Assembly: GCA_902587165.1 (NCBI GenBank)
Contig: CACIKF010000001.1
Span: 1 to 64,000 of the forward strand
Direction of reading: 5' to 3'
Source: Puniceicoccaceae bacterium
GTDB taxonomy: Bacteria > Verrucomicrobiota > Verrucomicrobiia > Opitutales > Coraliomargaritaceae
DNA: 64,000 nt
This document shows positions 1 through 8,277 of this stretch, in pieces. The notes beneath the pieces were generated by a model. That model saw nothing but the letters and a program-made list of their open reading frames with translations, was not told the origin of the DNA and did no database searches. A program made the translations under genes and the position numbers. Each line of letters starts with the position of its first letter. The stretch's first letter is position 1.

Positions 1-598
1 CGCCGACCATCCCGAGCGCTAAGACAAAGGAAATCGCGCCGCCGGATTCATACGCAAGAAATGCGAGCAGTCCCATCAGCAAGAGGCCGATACCGCCTGC
101 TAGGCCATCGAGGCCGTCGATCAAATTGATCAAATTCATGATCGCTACAATCCAGATGACGGTCAACCACATGCTGAAGAATCCGAATTGAAGGACCACA
201 TCAGTGAAGGGAATCGCGACCCGATCAATCGATAGCCCAAATTGATAGGCCATCACTCCAATGATAATTTGAGTGAGAAATTTAACCTTGGCTCCAAGCG
301 GGTGAAAGTCGTCTATAAAACCTAATAGGAACGAGGCAGCAGCCCCCACGAAGATACCGTAGTGGATCAAAGAATTATTGTCCTGATCATCTAAATAAAT
401 GAAGCAAAGTAAGTAGGTAAGCGCAAAGCCCATGACGATTCCTAAGCCACCTATGCGAGGAATCACTCCGGTATGCGTGTGATGGTGCTGTGGATCCCCA
501 TCGCCCCCTTGCCCCATACCAGAGAGCAGGCACAGATGGATGATTAGCCAAGAGGTCAGGCAGCCAAGAAGAAGGAAAAATAGTAAGGGTAAAAGCAT
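1..598 (-). CDS. WecA/MraY-family polyprenyl-phosphate sugar-1-phosphate transferase, C-terminus cut off by the window edge
   Basis: About 199 N-terminal residues are present and the frame runs off position 1. The family moves a sugar-1-phosphate from a UDP-sugar to undecaprenyl phosphate in the inner membrane. Visible are an N-terminal hydrophobic helix (residues 1-27), further membrane segments, the Asp pair in GFIDDFHP (about 94-100), and the family catalytic block MNLINLIDGLDGLAGG (about 154-169). A His-rich stretch (HHHTH, about 38-42) followed by PRIGGLG matches the usual first cytoplasmic loop. The block resembles WecA/TagO more than MraY, so O-antigen or wall-polymer initiation is likelier than lipid I synthesis. 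The substrate cannot be told from sequence. The start is the ATG at 598-596; no clear ribosome binding site precedes it. Confidence 0.85.
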   Translation of the reverse strand, partial: MLLPLLFFLLLGCLTSWLIIHLCLLSGMGQGGDGDPQHHHTHTGVIPRIGGLGIVMGFALTYLLCFIYLDDQDNNSLIHYGIFVGAAASFLLGFIDDFHPLGAKVKFLTQIIIGVMAYQFGLSIDRVAIPFTDVVLQFGFFSMWLTVIWIVAIMNLINLIDGLDGLAGGIGLLLMGLLAFLAYESGGAISFVLALGMVG

Positions 599-614
599 CG
601 TGGGACGATGTGTA

Positions 615-642
615 GTAATACTGCTGCGTTAGTCAGTATTAC
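615..642. promoter_or_regulatory. Perfect 9-bp inverted repeat upstream of the WecA-like gene
   Basis: GTAATACTG at 615-623 and CAGTATTAC at 634-642 form a perfect inverted repeat with a 10-nt spacer, starting 17 bp upstream of the ATG at 598. Its place fits an operator or a 5' leader hairpin for the minus-strand gene. No regulator can be assigned, so the role is inference. Confidence 0.4.
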
Positions 643-841
643 ATGAAAATGAGATGCTAGTTTAGAGCAAATGAAAAGAGAGTTACGCCCAAGAGCGAGC
701 AACTGAGGGTTTATCCAATATCTTGCGTCTCTACTATCCACGCTTCCGCCCTTGGTCGTTCGGGAAAATTCCGAGACTTTTGAGCGCTTACGTCGCAATG
801 AATGATGACTGGCATAAACACGCAGATTGCGTGGCTTGAAC

Positions 842-865
842 TTGGAGTCCCGCCTTTAGGCGGTT
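842..865. repeat. REP-like hairpin element, copy 1
   Basis: TTGGAGTCC is followed by CCGCC-TTTA-GGCGG, a perfect 5-bp stem at 850-863. A second, diverged copy with the same TTGGAGTCC lead-in sits at 32350-32370. Intergenic place, small GC-rich stem and shared flank fit a dispersed palindromic repeat. There is no T-run, so it is not a good terminator. Confidence 0.45.
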
Positions 866-897
866 CCCTTAATGAAAAGGAATACTCTTTCGGCTTT

Positions 898-1482
898 TTA
901 AATAATGGTTTCTTGGTCCGTGGGTTCTTTATCAAAAAATTTGGCTCCGCCGAGCACAGCCATGACGATGGGCATTAGTTTACGGGTGCGCTTTTGCCAA
1001 GAACGGAGCGTTCCAAGACGACTGAGTGCATGGTCACGTGAGGCTCGATCGCCTTCCTCTTGAATGAGTGCCTCGATGTTGTCCAATCGCTGAGAACCAG
1101 AAAGGAGGTGAGGCTCAAATTGGTCTTTAATAAAGCCACGCACGAGTCGTTTCATGGAAAGCTCAGGCTGGTAATGGTCGCGGCGACTGCCGGGCACGTA
1201 GTGCAGTTTGACTGCCCCGAGTTGGCGCAAGACCTTTAGCCCCTGGCTGACAGAACCCTTACTAATCTGCAAGCGCTCGACAAGCTCATCAAAACTCAGC
1301 GCTTCGGGTGTACAAAAAAGGAGTCCGTATATCTCGCCAATCGATCTCGGTAAGCCGATCAAGCTGGCCGCTCGCACAAAGACGTCGATCGTTGACGTCT
1401 CCCATGCGGATAAAGTTGGGGTATCTGACTGTGTGGCAGGCATTTTTGTAGTGATCAAATCTGAAAATGATCGAAATCTCAT
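898..1482 (-). CDS. GbsR/MarR-type transcriptional regulator
   Basis: A 194-residue DNA-binding protein of the GbsR branch of the MarR fold, whose members often control osmoprotectant or related metabolic genes. Family features seen are LGLPRSIGEIYGLLF-like text before the helix-turn-helix (here LIGLPRSIGEIYGLLFC, about 41-57), the recognition region LQISKGSVSQGLKVLRQLGAV, then a basic wing with GSRRDHY. The longest frame begins at a TTG (1491) lying inside a perfect inverted repeat. I prefer the ATG at 1482; an ATG at 1443 is also possible, and none has a good ribosome binding site. It is divergent from the SDR gene at 1616 with the operator-like repeat between them, so autoregulation and control of that gene are a reasonable inference. 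The ligand is unknown. Confidence 0.85.
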   Translation of the reverse strand: MRFRSFSDLITTKMPATQSDTPTLSAWETSTIDVFVRAASLIGLPRSIGEIYGLLFCTPEALSFDELVERLQISKGSVSQGLKVLRQLGAVKLHYVPGSRRDHYQPELSMKRLVRGFIKDQFEPHLLSGSQRLDNIEALIQEEGDRASRDHALSRLGTLRSWQKRTRKLMPIVMAVLGGAKFFDKEPTDQETII

Positions 1483-1483
1483 T

Positions 1484-1505
1484 TTGTTCAAGTTTTTTTG
1501 AACAA
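1484..1505. promoter_or_regulatory. Candidate operator, perfect 8-bp inverted repeat
   Basis: TTGTTCAA (1484-1491), a 6-nt spacer, then TTGAACAA (1498-1505) make a perfect dyad immediately upstream of the regulator's ATG. For the divergent SDR gene, a -10-like TATACT lies at 1529-1534, with only a weak -35. A dyad between a GbsR-type gene and a divergent target is the usual arrangement for this family. Binding itself is inference. Confidence 0.6.
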
Positions 1506-1615
1506 AGTTTGCAGTTCTCCAAAAAGGCTATACTTTCGTCATCGCGTCGATTCATCTTAAATTCGCGCCTTGATGATAAGATGTAATAAAAGTTAGCAAA
1601 CTACGATCAAGCCAT

Positions 1616-2365
1616 ATGCAGCATGCAAAAAATCATTTAATAGGAGGAATCACAGGTGGCATTGGATCCGAACTCGCAGTCAAGCTAGGTGCCGAGGGCG
1701 ACTGCGTCGCTGGATATGCACGGAAAGCCGCTGCTTATGACTCGTTCAGCCCGCAGGACGGATTCATGCTCAAAACTTGTGATGCGACCGATCCTAAAGC
1801 CTTGGAGACTGTAATTAATGAGTTTCAAAAGGATCTGGGATCGATCGACAGTTACACGCACGCCATCGGTTCTATCTATTTAAGACCCGCCCACCTTACG
1901 CCAGTCGAGGATTGGTTCCAAACCATACAAACAAACTTGAGCAGTGCATTTTACGCTTTGCGCAGCGTGACTAAAATCATGGCAAAACAAGGCCATGGTT
2001 CTTGCCTTTTCTTCAGCACCGCTGCGGCTCAGACGGGAATAGCTAACCACGAGGCGATTGCTGCAGCCAAAGGTGGTATTGAAGCCATGGTGCGAGCGGC
2101 GGCGGCCGGCTATGCTTCGCGTGGTCTACGCATTAATGCCATCGCTCCTAGCCTAACAGATACCCCACTCAGTCAAGCCATAGTCGGTAGCGAGCAAGCA
2201 CTGGAGATTTCCAAGCGTATGCACCCAACGGGGGCTATCGGCGAAGCATCCGACGTTGCTAGTCTCGCCGCATGGCTGCATTCCGATCAGGCAAAGTTCG
2301 TAACTGGGCAGACATTCGTCATCGACGGCGGCATCTCCAAAATTGTGCCTAAGCCTAAGGCTTAG
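1616..2365 (+). CDS. SDR-family protein lacking the usual catalytic tyrosine
   Basis: A 249-residue Rossmann-fold protein of the short-chain dehydrogenase/reductase family. The nucleotide-binding glycine motif reads GGITGGIGSE (about 10-19). The catalytic Ser region is FFSTAAAQTG, and the C-terminus has the typical TGQTFVIDGG. Where the YxxxK motif should be, the sequence reads IAAAK: the Lys is kept but Tyr is replaced by Ile. A normal SDR acid-base mechanism is therefore doubtful, although NAD(P) binding looks intact. It is divergent from the GbsR-type regulator, which likely controls it. The substrate is unknown. The Met at 1616 is the first in the frame and sits close before the glycine motif, as expected. 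Confidence 0.8.
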   Translation: MQHAKNHLIGGITGGIGSELAVKLGAEGDCVAGYARKAAAYDSFSPQDGFMLKTCDATDPKALETVINEFQKDLGSIDSYTHAIGSIYLRPAHLTPVEDWFQTIQTNLSSAFYALRSVTKIMAKQGHGSCLFFSTAAAQTGIANHEAIAAAKGGIEAMVRAAAAGYASRGLRINAIAPSLTDTPLSQAIVGSEQALEISKRMHPTGAIGEASDVASLAAWLHSDQAKFVTGQTFVIDGGISKIVPKPKA

Positions 2366-2436
2366 GACGGGTGATTGCCCACGCTAATCTCAGAATTGAC
2401 TATGCAAAGCATGCTAAACTAGCGTTATCTATATTG

Positions 2437-2450
2437 CGAAATATATTTCG
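2437..2450. promoter_or_regulatory. 14-bp palindrome upstream of pdhA
   Basis: CGAAATATATTTCG is a perfect palindrome about 90 bp upstream of the pdhA start. A second GCGAAAT half occurs at 2474-2480. The position suits a transcription factor site for the pyruvate dehydrogenase operon, but no regulator of this kind is encoded nearby. The role is inference. Confidence 0.35.
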
Positions 2451-2537
2451 TGCTTTAATTTACATATTTTTTGGCGAAATTCCGGGTTTTTTCCTTGTCA
2501 TGTAGCACTGTTCTGGGCACAAATACGATTTAAGTAT

Positions 2538-3644
2538 ATGGCTACTACCAAAAAGAAAACCACAGCTGCCGCCAAGAATGCCGGAGCTAAATTAAAGAAC
2601 TTCGCGACAGCACCGATCAACAAATCGCTCTCCAAGGATGAGAAGATTGATCTTTACCGTATGATAGTGGGCATCCGTCGCTTTGAAGAGCGATCACTGC
2701 GTGCCTACAATCAAGGTAAGATTGGTGGCTTCCTCCACCTTTATATTGGGCAAGAAGCGGTTGCCGCTGGAATCGTCTCCCTAATGGAGAAGGATGACCA
2801 TATTATCACCGCCTATCGTGACCACGGACACGCGCTTGCAGTCGGCATGTCCATGAATGAATGTATGGCCGAGATGTATGGCAAGCACACTGGTTGCTCC
2901 AAGGGCAAGGGCGGCTCCATGCACTTCTTCGCCCCTGATAAAAATTATTGGGGTGGCCACGGTATTGTCGCTGGGCAAACTCCACTCGGTGCGGGCCTTG
3001 CCTTCGCACTTAAATACAAGGGGTCAAAAGGCTGCGCGATGGCTTTTCTTGGAGACGGTGCAGTGAACCAAGGCTCCTTTATGGAGACACTCAACCTCGC
3101 CTCGCTCTGGAACATTCCTGTTGTTTTCGTCATTGAAAACAACGGCTACTCAATGGGCACTAGTCTTAAACGTTCGTCTGCTGAAGAGAACCTCGCCCAC
3201 CGCGCAGACGGCTTCGACATGGAATGGGAAGTCTGCAACGGTCACGACGTCTTCGAAGTTCGCGAGGTCGCTAACCGAGCCATGATACGAGCACGCGAGG
3301 AGCACAAACCTTTCTTATTGGAGATTCGCACCTATCGCTATCGAGGACACTCTGTGGCCGATGCCAATCATGAGAAATATCGGACCAAAGAGGAAATTGA
3401 GGAATATAAACGCACGAAGGACCCCGTCAACGTGGTCAAACAGCACTTACTTTCCGATGGAACTCTGACCGAGGAATTAGCCAAGAAAATCGATCAAGAA
3501 AAGAAAGACGAGGCCGAAGCATCTGCGAAGTTTGCCGACGAAAGCCCTGTCGCTCCACGCAGCGAAATTCAGACCGACGTCTACTGGGAGGTCGACAACG
3601 ATTCCGAGGGCGAGCTCAAGGGTACCTACTTCTTTAATGACTAA
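2538..3644 (+). CDS. pdhA: Pyruvate dehydrogenase E1 component, alpha subunit
   Basis: The thiamine diphosphate-dependent alpha subunit of the alpha2beta2-type E1, which decarboxylates pyruvate and acetylates the lipoyl group on E2. The 368 residues match the short alpha family, preceded by a Lys/Ala-rich, likely disordered N-terminal tail of about 30 residues. The ThDP/magnesium motif starts at GDGAVNQG (about 172-179) and ends at ENN (200-202). The substrate-side YRDHGHAL (about 93-100) and the loop YRYRGHSVAD are present. It heads the operon with pdhB and pdhC. No E3 (lpd) gene is in the cluster, so dihydrolipoamide dehydrogenase must come from elsewhere. The acetoin or branched-chain version is a less likely alternative. 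Confidence 0.93.
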   Translation: MATTKKKTTAAAKNAGAKLKNFATAPINKSLSKDEKIDLYRMIVGIRRFEERSLRAYNQGKIGGFLHLYIGQEAVAAGIVSLMEKDDHIITAYRDHGHALAVGMSMNECMAEMYGKHTGCSKGKGGSMHFFAPDKNYWGGHGIVAGQTPLGAGLAFALKYKGSKGCAMAFLGDGAVNQGSFMETLNLASLWNIPVVFVIENNGYSMGTSLKRSSAEENLAHRADGFDMEWEVCNGHDVFEVREVANRAMIRAREEHKPFLLEIRTYRYRGHSVADANHEKYRTKEEIEEYKRTKDPVNVVKQHLLSDGTLTEELAKKIDQEKKDEAEASAKFADESPVAPRSEIQTDVYWEVDNDSEGELKGTYFFND

Positions 3645-3733
3645 TGAGGAATGAATGAGGACGTATGCCGCTCGTAAGGAAGAAGCGCTGGACTACTCAC
3701 TCAACGAATCAACCACTAAACTTTACAACTAAA

Positions 3734-4711
3734 ATGCCACTCATAACATACCGCGAAGCCATCAAGCAAGCACTCGACGAGGAAATTCAACGCGACGAGA
3801 ATGTCTGCATCATGGGCGAAGAAGTCGCTCAATACAATGGTGCTTACAAAGTTACCGAAGGCCTCTGGGCCAAGTACGGTGACAAGCGCCTGATCGACAC
3901 ACCTATCTCTGAAGCAGCCTTCTCTGGTCTCGCCATTGGCGCCTCTATGCTCGGCATCCGTCCCGTCGTTGAGATGATGTTTATGTCGTTTAGCTATGTG
4001 GCGATTGATCAACTTTTTAACAATGGTTCATTCTGCCGCTACATGTCCGGCGGCTTGATGAATGTACCGATCGTAGTGCGCGGTCCTGCCAATGGTGGCA
4101 CTAGCGTTGGGGCAACTCACTCGCACACACCAGAAAACATGGTAGCCAATCACCCCGGTTTGAAGGCCGTCTGTCCTTCCAATGCCTACGACGCCAAAGG
4201 GCTCATGAAAGCCGCAATCCGCGACAATGACCCTGTCTTTGTCATGGAAAACACTCTTCTCTACGGCGAGAAGTGGGAAGTCCCAGATGAAGAATACATC
4301 GTCGAACTTGGCGTCGCCAATATTCTGAAGGAAGGCACCGACCTGACGATTGTTTCGCACGGTCGCTGCGCAATGCTCTCGCTACAGGCCGCCAAAACAC
4401 TCGAGGAGACACACGGTATTAGCGTTGAGGTCGTCGACCTTCGCTCCATCCGACCGCTCGATGAAGAAACTATTCTTAGCTCAGTGAGAAAAACCCATCG
4501 CGCGCTACTGGTCGAAGAGAACAAACCTTTCTGCGGGGTAGATGCACAAATCTCACATATTATTCAGCTCAAAGCCTTCGATGATTTGGACGCCCCCATA
4601 CGCCGTGTCTCTGCTATCGATGCGCCAAACTTTTACTCAAAAGAACTCGAAGACTGGCAGCTACCCAACGAAGAGCGCATTATCGAAGGAGCCCTCAAAG
4701 CGATAGCTTAA
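3734..4711 (+). CDS. pdhB: Pyruvate dehydrogenase E1 component, beta subunit
   Basis: The beta partner of the E1 heterotetramer, about 325 residues, the usual length. I start it at the ATG at 3734, giving MPLITYREAI, the typical E1-beta beginning; the 23 extra codons back to 3665 look non-native. Seen are the ThDP-side glutamate region IMGEEVAQYNGAYKVTEGL, the GLAIGASMLGIRPVVE segment, and the C-terminal transketolase fold with DLRSIRPLDEETI. It follows pdhA by about 90 bp and precedes pdhC by 33 bp, consistent with one transcript. Confidence 0.93.
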   Translation: MPLITYREAIKQALDEEIQRDENVCIMGEEVAQYNGAYKVTEGLWAKYGDKRLIDTPISEAAFSGLAIGASMLGIRPVVEMMFMSFSYVAIDQLFNNGSFCRYMSGGLMNVPIVVRGPANGGTSVGATHSHTPENMVANHPGLKAVCPSNAYDAKGLMKAAIRDNDPVFVMENTLLYGEKWEVPDEEYIVELGVANILKEGTDLTIVSHGRCAMLSLQAAKTLEETHGISVEVVDLRSIRPLDEETILSSVRKTHRALLVEENKPFCGVDAQISHIIQLKAFDDLDAPIRRVSAIDAPNFYSKELEDWQLPNEERIIEGALKAIA

Positions 4712-4744
4712 ATAACTTTCACACTCACTTTCACTTTTTATAAT

Positions 4745-6037
4745 ATGGCTACACTCATCGACATGCCCAAACTAAGCGACACCATGACGGTGGGTACGCT
4801 TGTCAAATGGTTAAAAAACGAAGGCGACCCAGTCGCTAGTGGCGACATGATCGCCGAGGTCGAGACCGACAAAGCAACGATGGAAGTCGAGTGTTTTGAC
4901 GACGGTGTTTTAATCAAACAATACTGTGGCGTCGGAGACGAGGTCGCAGTCGGTGGTGCCATCGCTGCTGTCGGAGAAGCTGGTGAGGAAGCGCCCGCGG
5001 CGGAAACCAATACAGCCGCAACAGCCACTCCAGAGCCAGAACCCGCCCCTGTCGCCGAGATGCCCACGCCGGCACCTGCAGCTCCAGAGCCTACGCCTGA
5101 GGTCGTCCCGGAACCGGTCGCAGCCGCCAGCACAACAGGCAGCCGCATCAAAGCCTCTCCACTCGCTAAGAAAATTGCTGCCGAAAAAGGCCTAGACCTG
5201 GCCACGATTCATGGATCGGGTCCGAGTGGCCGCATCGTCAAGGCCGACGTCGAAAATGCCCAAGCTAGCGTAGCCACTCCAGCAGTCGCTCAAGCTGTTA
5301 GCCCAGAGCCTGTCGAACTGGCAGCAACACTTGAAGCTATGGAAATCCCAGTTTCCAATATGCGTAAAAGTATCGGCAAGGCCTTGGTGACCTCCAAGAC
5401 GCAAGCCCCGCACTTCTACCTACAAATTGAAGTCAACGGCGCACCACTCGCAGCGCTTCGTAAGGAGCTAAATAGCAAGTTAGCCAATCTTCCCCCCGAG
5501 CACGGCGGGACTAAATTCTCAGTCAATGATCTCACTCTCAAGGCAGCTGCCGAAGCGGTGCGCCGCGTCCCTGCAATCAATCGCTCATGGGAGGGTGAAA
5601 CCATTCAGCAACATCCAAACGTGCACCTTGCTTTCGGCGTCGCAATCGAAGACGGCCTCGTGACTCCAGTCATCCGCTCTGCCGAGACGAAAGGTCTACG
5701 CGAAATTGGTGCAGAAGCCAAGGCACTGATCAAAAAAGCGCGCGGGAAGAAGCTCACCCCCAATGAAATGAGTGGCTCTACCCTCACCGTGACGAACCTC
5801 GGCATGTTTGGTATTTCCGACTTCTACGGCATTATCAATCCCAACAATGCAGCCATCCTAAGCATCGGTGCGACGATCAAGAAACCAGTCGTTAATGAAA
5901 ACGACGAAATCGTAATCGGCCAGGTGATGAAGATCGGTCTCTCTGGCGACCACCGAACGATCGACGGTGCAGTCGGCGCACAGTATCTACAAGCGCTCAA
6001 GGAAATTCTTGAGTCGCCCTCCATTATGTTGGTCTAG
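4745..6037 (+). CDS. pdhC: Dihydrolipoamide acetyltransferase (PDH E2)
   Basis: The core of the pyruvate dehydrogenase complex; it transfers acetyl from lipoyl-lysine to CoA. Domains in order: one lipoyl domain (about 1-80) with the lipoylated Lys43 in ETDKATMEVE; a long Ala/Pro/Glu linker (about 82-135); a peripheral subunit-binding domain (about 137-172, ASPLAKKIA and GSGPSGRIVKADV); and the catalytic domain with the active-site GDHRTIDGAV motif near the C-terminus. The length of 430 matches single-lipoyl E2s. It is the last gene of the pdhABC operon and is followed by a strong terminator. Confidence 0.94.
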   Translation: MATLIDMPKLSDTMTVGTLVKWLKNEGDPVASGDMIAEVETDKATMEVECFDDGVLIKQYCGVGDEVAVGGAIAAVGEAGEEAPAAETNTAATATPEPEPAPVAEMPTPAPAAPEPTPEVVPEPVAAASTTGSRIKASPLAKKIAAEKGLDLATIHGSGPSGRIVKADVENAQASVATPAVAQAVSPEPVELAATLEAMEIPVSNMRKSIGKALVTSKTQAPHFYLQIEVNGAPLAALRKELNSKLANLPPEHGGTKFSVNDLTLKAAAEAVRRVPAINRSWEGETIQQHPNVHLAFGVAIEDGLVTPVIRSAETKGLREIGAEAKALIKKARGKKLTPNEMSGSTLTVTNLGMFGISDFYGIINPNNAAILSIGATIKKPVVNENDEIVIGQVMKIGLSGDHRTIDGAVGAQYLQALKEILESPSIMLV

Positions 6038-6064
6038 CTCTGAAGTCGGAGGATAGATTTATAT

Positions 6065-6093
6065 AAAGCCCGCGATTCATCGCGGGCTTTTTT
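6065..6093 (+). terminator. Intrinsic terminator after pdhC
   Basis: A 10-bp perfect stem, AAAGCCCGCG / CGCGGGCTTT, with loop ATTCAT, runs into six Ts. It closes the pdh operon. Confidence 0.9.
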
Positions 6094-6165
6094 GCGCATA
6101 ATGAAAACACCGAGCTTTCAAAACTAATGTGGACACAAACTCAGACGCCTTTAAACACTTAGGAC

Positions 6166-6444
6166 ATGGAAAAGACTGATCCTCTTATCTCAGTACAAAT
6201 CTCGGTTTACGCACTAGATGGACAGGTGCGCGAAGCCGTTCACTGCTACCTCGACGCACTTGATGCGACGGGTATCGATCGCGATACAGGTACGATGTCC
6301 ACCGTAGTCTGGGGCGAGGCAGCCGCAGTTTGGCCCGCACTTCAATCCGCATACGAAAGCGTTGCTACAAAATACAAAGTCATTGTAAATACAGTGATGT
6401 GCAACGCTGCTCCTCTGCCCGCACGTGCATCCGGTCGCCGCTAG
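6166..6444 (+). CDS. Small YkoF/MTH1187-like protein, candidate thiamine or hydroxymethylpyrimidine binder
   Basis: 92 residues. The pattern ISVQISVYALD near the N-terminus, GTMSTVVWGE in the middle (about 46-55) and VNTVMCNAA towards the end resembles the small YkoF-related family, whose characterised members bind thiamine or its pyrimidine part. No signal peptide or membrane segment is seen, so it is cytoplasmic. It sits between the thiamine diphosphate-dependent pdh operon (separated by a terminator) and def, 28 bp before def. The family call is from pattern memory and the ligand is inference; the wider MTH1187 family also has members of unknown ligand. Confidence 0.6.
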   Translation: MEKTDPLISVQISVYALDGQVREAVHCYLDALDATGIDRDTGTMSTVVWGEAAAVWPALQSAYESVATKYKVIVNTVMCNAAPLPARASGRR

Positions 6445-6472
6445 TTACTTTTAATAGCTTCTTACTTCAAAG

Positions 6473-7051
6473 ATGATCCTACGAATCACCCAATACGGAG
6501 AGCCCATTCTCCGCAAAGTCGGCGAGCCAATCACCGAATTTGATCAAGCGCTTGCAGAGTTAGCCGAGGACATGGTCGACACGATGTATGACGAGGAAGG
6601 AATCGGACTCGCCGCCCAGCAAGTCGATCGCGCCTTACAAATCTGCGTAATTGATGTGCGCCCGCCCGAAGGTGTCGAAGTCCCTTTCAATTATAATTAT
6701 GACGGCAAGCACCCGCCACTCGATTTGATCATGCCAATGGCCATCGTGAACCCAAAAGTCACAATCATTGACAAAACAGAAGATGTCTACGAAGAGGGCT
6801 GCCTCTCCTTTCCCGGGGTCAACGGCAAAGTAGATCGCCCAATAGGCGTGCGTTGTGAGTTTCAGGACACCGAGGGTAACTCGCACGTAATCGAAGCGGA
6901 CGGACTACTCGGGCGATGCATCTTACACGAAGTAGACCACCTCAATGGCAAGCTCTTCATTGACCTCATGCAAAAGCGCGACCTCAAGAAGAATGAAACA
7001 AAAATCAAGAAGCTCAAACGAGAGAGTCGTGATTTTTTGAAGGGCAAGTAA
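6473..7051 (+). CDS. def: Peptide deformylase
   Basis: Removes the formyl group from the N-terminal methionine of new proteins, as a metal enzyme in the cytoplasm. All three family motifs are seen: GIGLAAQQ (about 43-50), EGCLS (108-112, metal-binding Cys110) and HEVDH (152-156, two metal-binding His and the catalytic Glu). 192 residues, with a Lys-rich C-terminal tail. An insertion around 66-85 (VEVPFNYNYDGKHPP region) is longer than in the E. coli enzyme. It ends 7 bp from the convergent lactonase-like gene. Confidence 0.95.
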   Translation: MILRITQYGEPILRKVGEPITEFDQALAELAEDMVDTMYDEEGIGLAAQQVDRALQICVIDVRPPEGVEVPFNYNYDGKHPPLDLIMPMAIVNPKVTIIDKTEDVYEEGCLSFPGVNGKVDRPIGVRCEFQDTEGNSHVIEADGLLGRCILHEVDHLNGKLFIDLMQKRDLKKNETKIKKLKRESRDFLKGK

Positions 7052-7058
7052 GCCCAAG

Positions 7059-8168
7059 CTAGTCATTGAGTAATATGCAGATTACATTAGGCACGGTGAT
7101 CACGCTATCTCTAGGATAAGTCAGTACGCCGGTCGCCGCATCCACCTCTAGAACTGTAACTGTATTTGAATGCGCACCCGCTGCGAGCAACCAATGTCCA
7201 GATGTATCTAGATTTATATTACGAGGCCATGCCCCACGGATTGGCTCGATATCCGTCACGTATAACCGCCCCGTTTCAGGGTCAATCTGGAACGCAGTCA
7301 CACTATCGTGCCCACGATTGGCAGCATAAACAAACTGCCCCTTGGGGTGCACTAGGATTTCGGATGAGGAGTTAAAGCTCTCTTTAGCTTTCATCGAATC
7401 ACTCAGTGTCGAAGTGGTCGAGACTAACTCTGCTTTACCCTCGTCTCCATCGTAGGTAAAAGTTGAAACCGATAGGCTCAATTCGTTGAGCAAGAAGATG
7501 AATTGCCCGTCGGCTGAAAACTTCATGTGCCGTGGCCCGCCTCCAGGGACCGAGTCAACTGCACCAACTCGCTTAATCAAAAATTGGTCGAGCTGGATCT
7601 GGTAAATTACAATCTGATCGAGTCCGAGATCAGGCACGAATGCGAACCGCCCATCAGGCGAGAAACCGACCCAGTGAGGATGTGGTGCACTTTGTCGCCT
7701 TGCTACGACACCTGAAGCTCCCTCGTGTTCGACTGTCTGGCTACATGCTTCAACGTGCCCGTCTTTACCTAGGGGGAAGACCGCAACAGAGCCACCTCTA
7801 TATTGAGCAGTTAGCAAAAATTTGCCAGATGGGTGCACACTGATATGCGCCGCACGGCCATCAGGGATGAGTTGAAAATTCAACAATTCAAGTTCGCCAT
7901 TGTCTAAAATATTATAAGCTAAAACGGCAGGACCTTCTACTGGATTGGCGATGGCATAGAGCCTCGTCCGGTCAGGATGGAAAGCGAGAAAGCCGGGCGC
8001 TTTGACCTCTGCGGCTATCGTCGCCGATGAGAGCTTGCCTTTTTTCGTGTCGAGGCTGGCGCGATAAATTCCTTTGGCTTCACCCCCGCCAGTTCCAAAA
8101 TAAACATCGACCACATCGGCGTGGAGAATATGCAAGAATAGAAGAATTAAGGGCAGTATGGCTTTCAT
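7059..8168 (-). CDS. Secreted lactonase-family seven-bladed beta-propeller protein
   Basis: 369 residues. The N-terminus ([17 protein letters not shown]) looks like a signal peptide, so export is likely. Repeated blade-like text ([94 protein letters not shown]) matches the Pgl-type lactonase family (cycloisomerase-like). Cytoplasmic members hydrolyse 6-phosphogluconolactone; with a signal peptide a different, periplasmic lactone or a non-enzymatic role is just as possible. It follows ftsQ on the same strand by about 110 bp but is not obviously part of that operon. Confidence 0.8.
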   Translation of the reverse strand: MKAILPLILLFLHILHADVVDVYFGTGGGEAKGIYRASLDTKKGKLSSATIAAEVKAPGFLAFHPDRTRLYAIANPVEGPAVLAYNILDNGELELLNFQLIPDGRAAHISVHPSGKFLLTAQYRGGSVAVFPLGKDGHVEACSQTVEHEGASGVVARRQSAPHPHWVGFSPDGRFAFVPDLGLDQIVIYQIQLDQFLIKRVGAVDSVPGGGPRHMKFSADGQFIFLLNELSLSVSTFTYDGDEGKAELVSTTSTLSDSMKAKESFNSSSEILVHPKGQFVYAANRGHDSVTAFQIDPETGRLYVTDIEPIRGAWPRNINLDTSGHWLLAAGAHSNTVTVLEVDAATGVLTYPRDSVITVPNVICILLND

Positions 8169-8277
8169 TCTGATAATGATGTGTAGTCGATGCTATAAAT
8201 TTCAGAAAATTGAAGCTGCATGCCGATTCGTCTAAAATCTACGCTTTTAGTCTCAGGCAATGGTATTAGTCAGGGAA

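Larger units (their letters stand above)
599..897. other. Intergenic stretch of about 300 bp with two inverted repeats, no gene seen
   Basis: No open frame here looks like a protein; frames reading through are short and of odd composition. It holds a perfect 9-bp inverted repeat close to the wecA-like start (615-642) and a REP-like hairpin near the end of the regulator gene (842-865). The rest has no RNA gene or terminator that I can recognise. Confidence 0.5.

Noticed and set aside
1-598. MraY of the division cluster
   Set aside because: The catalytic block and His-rich loop fit WecA/TagO better, and it is separated from the mur genes by unrelated operons.
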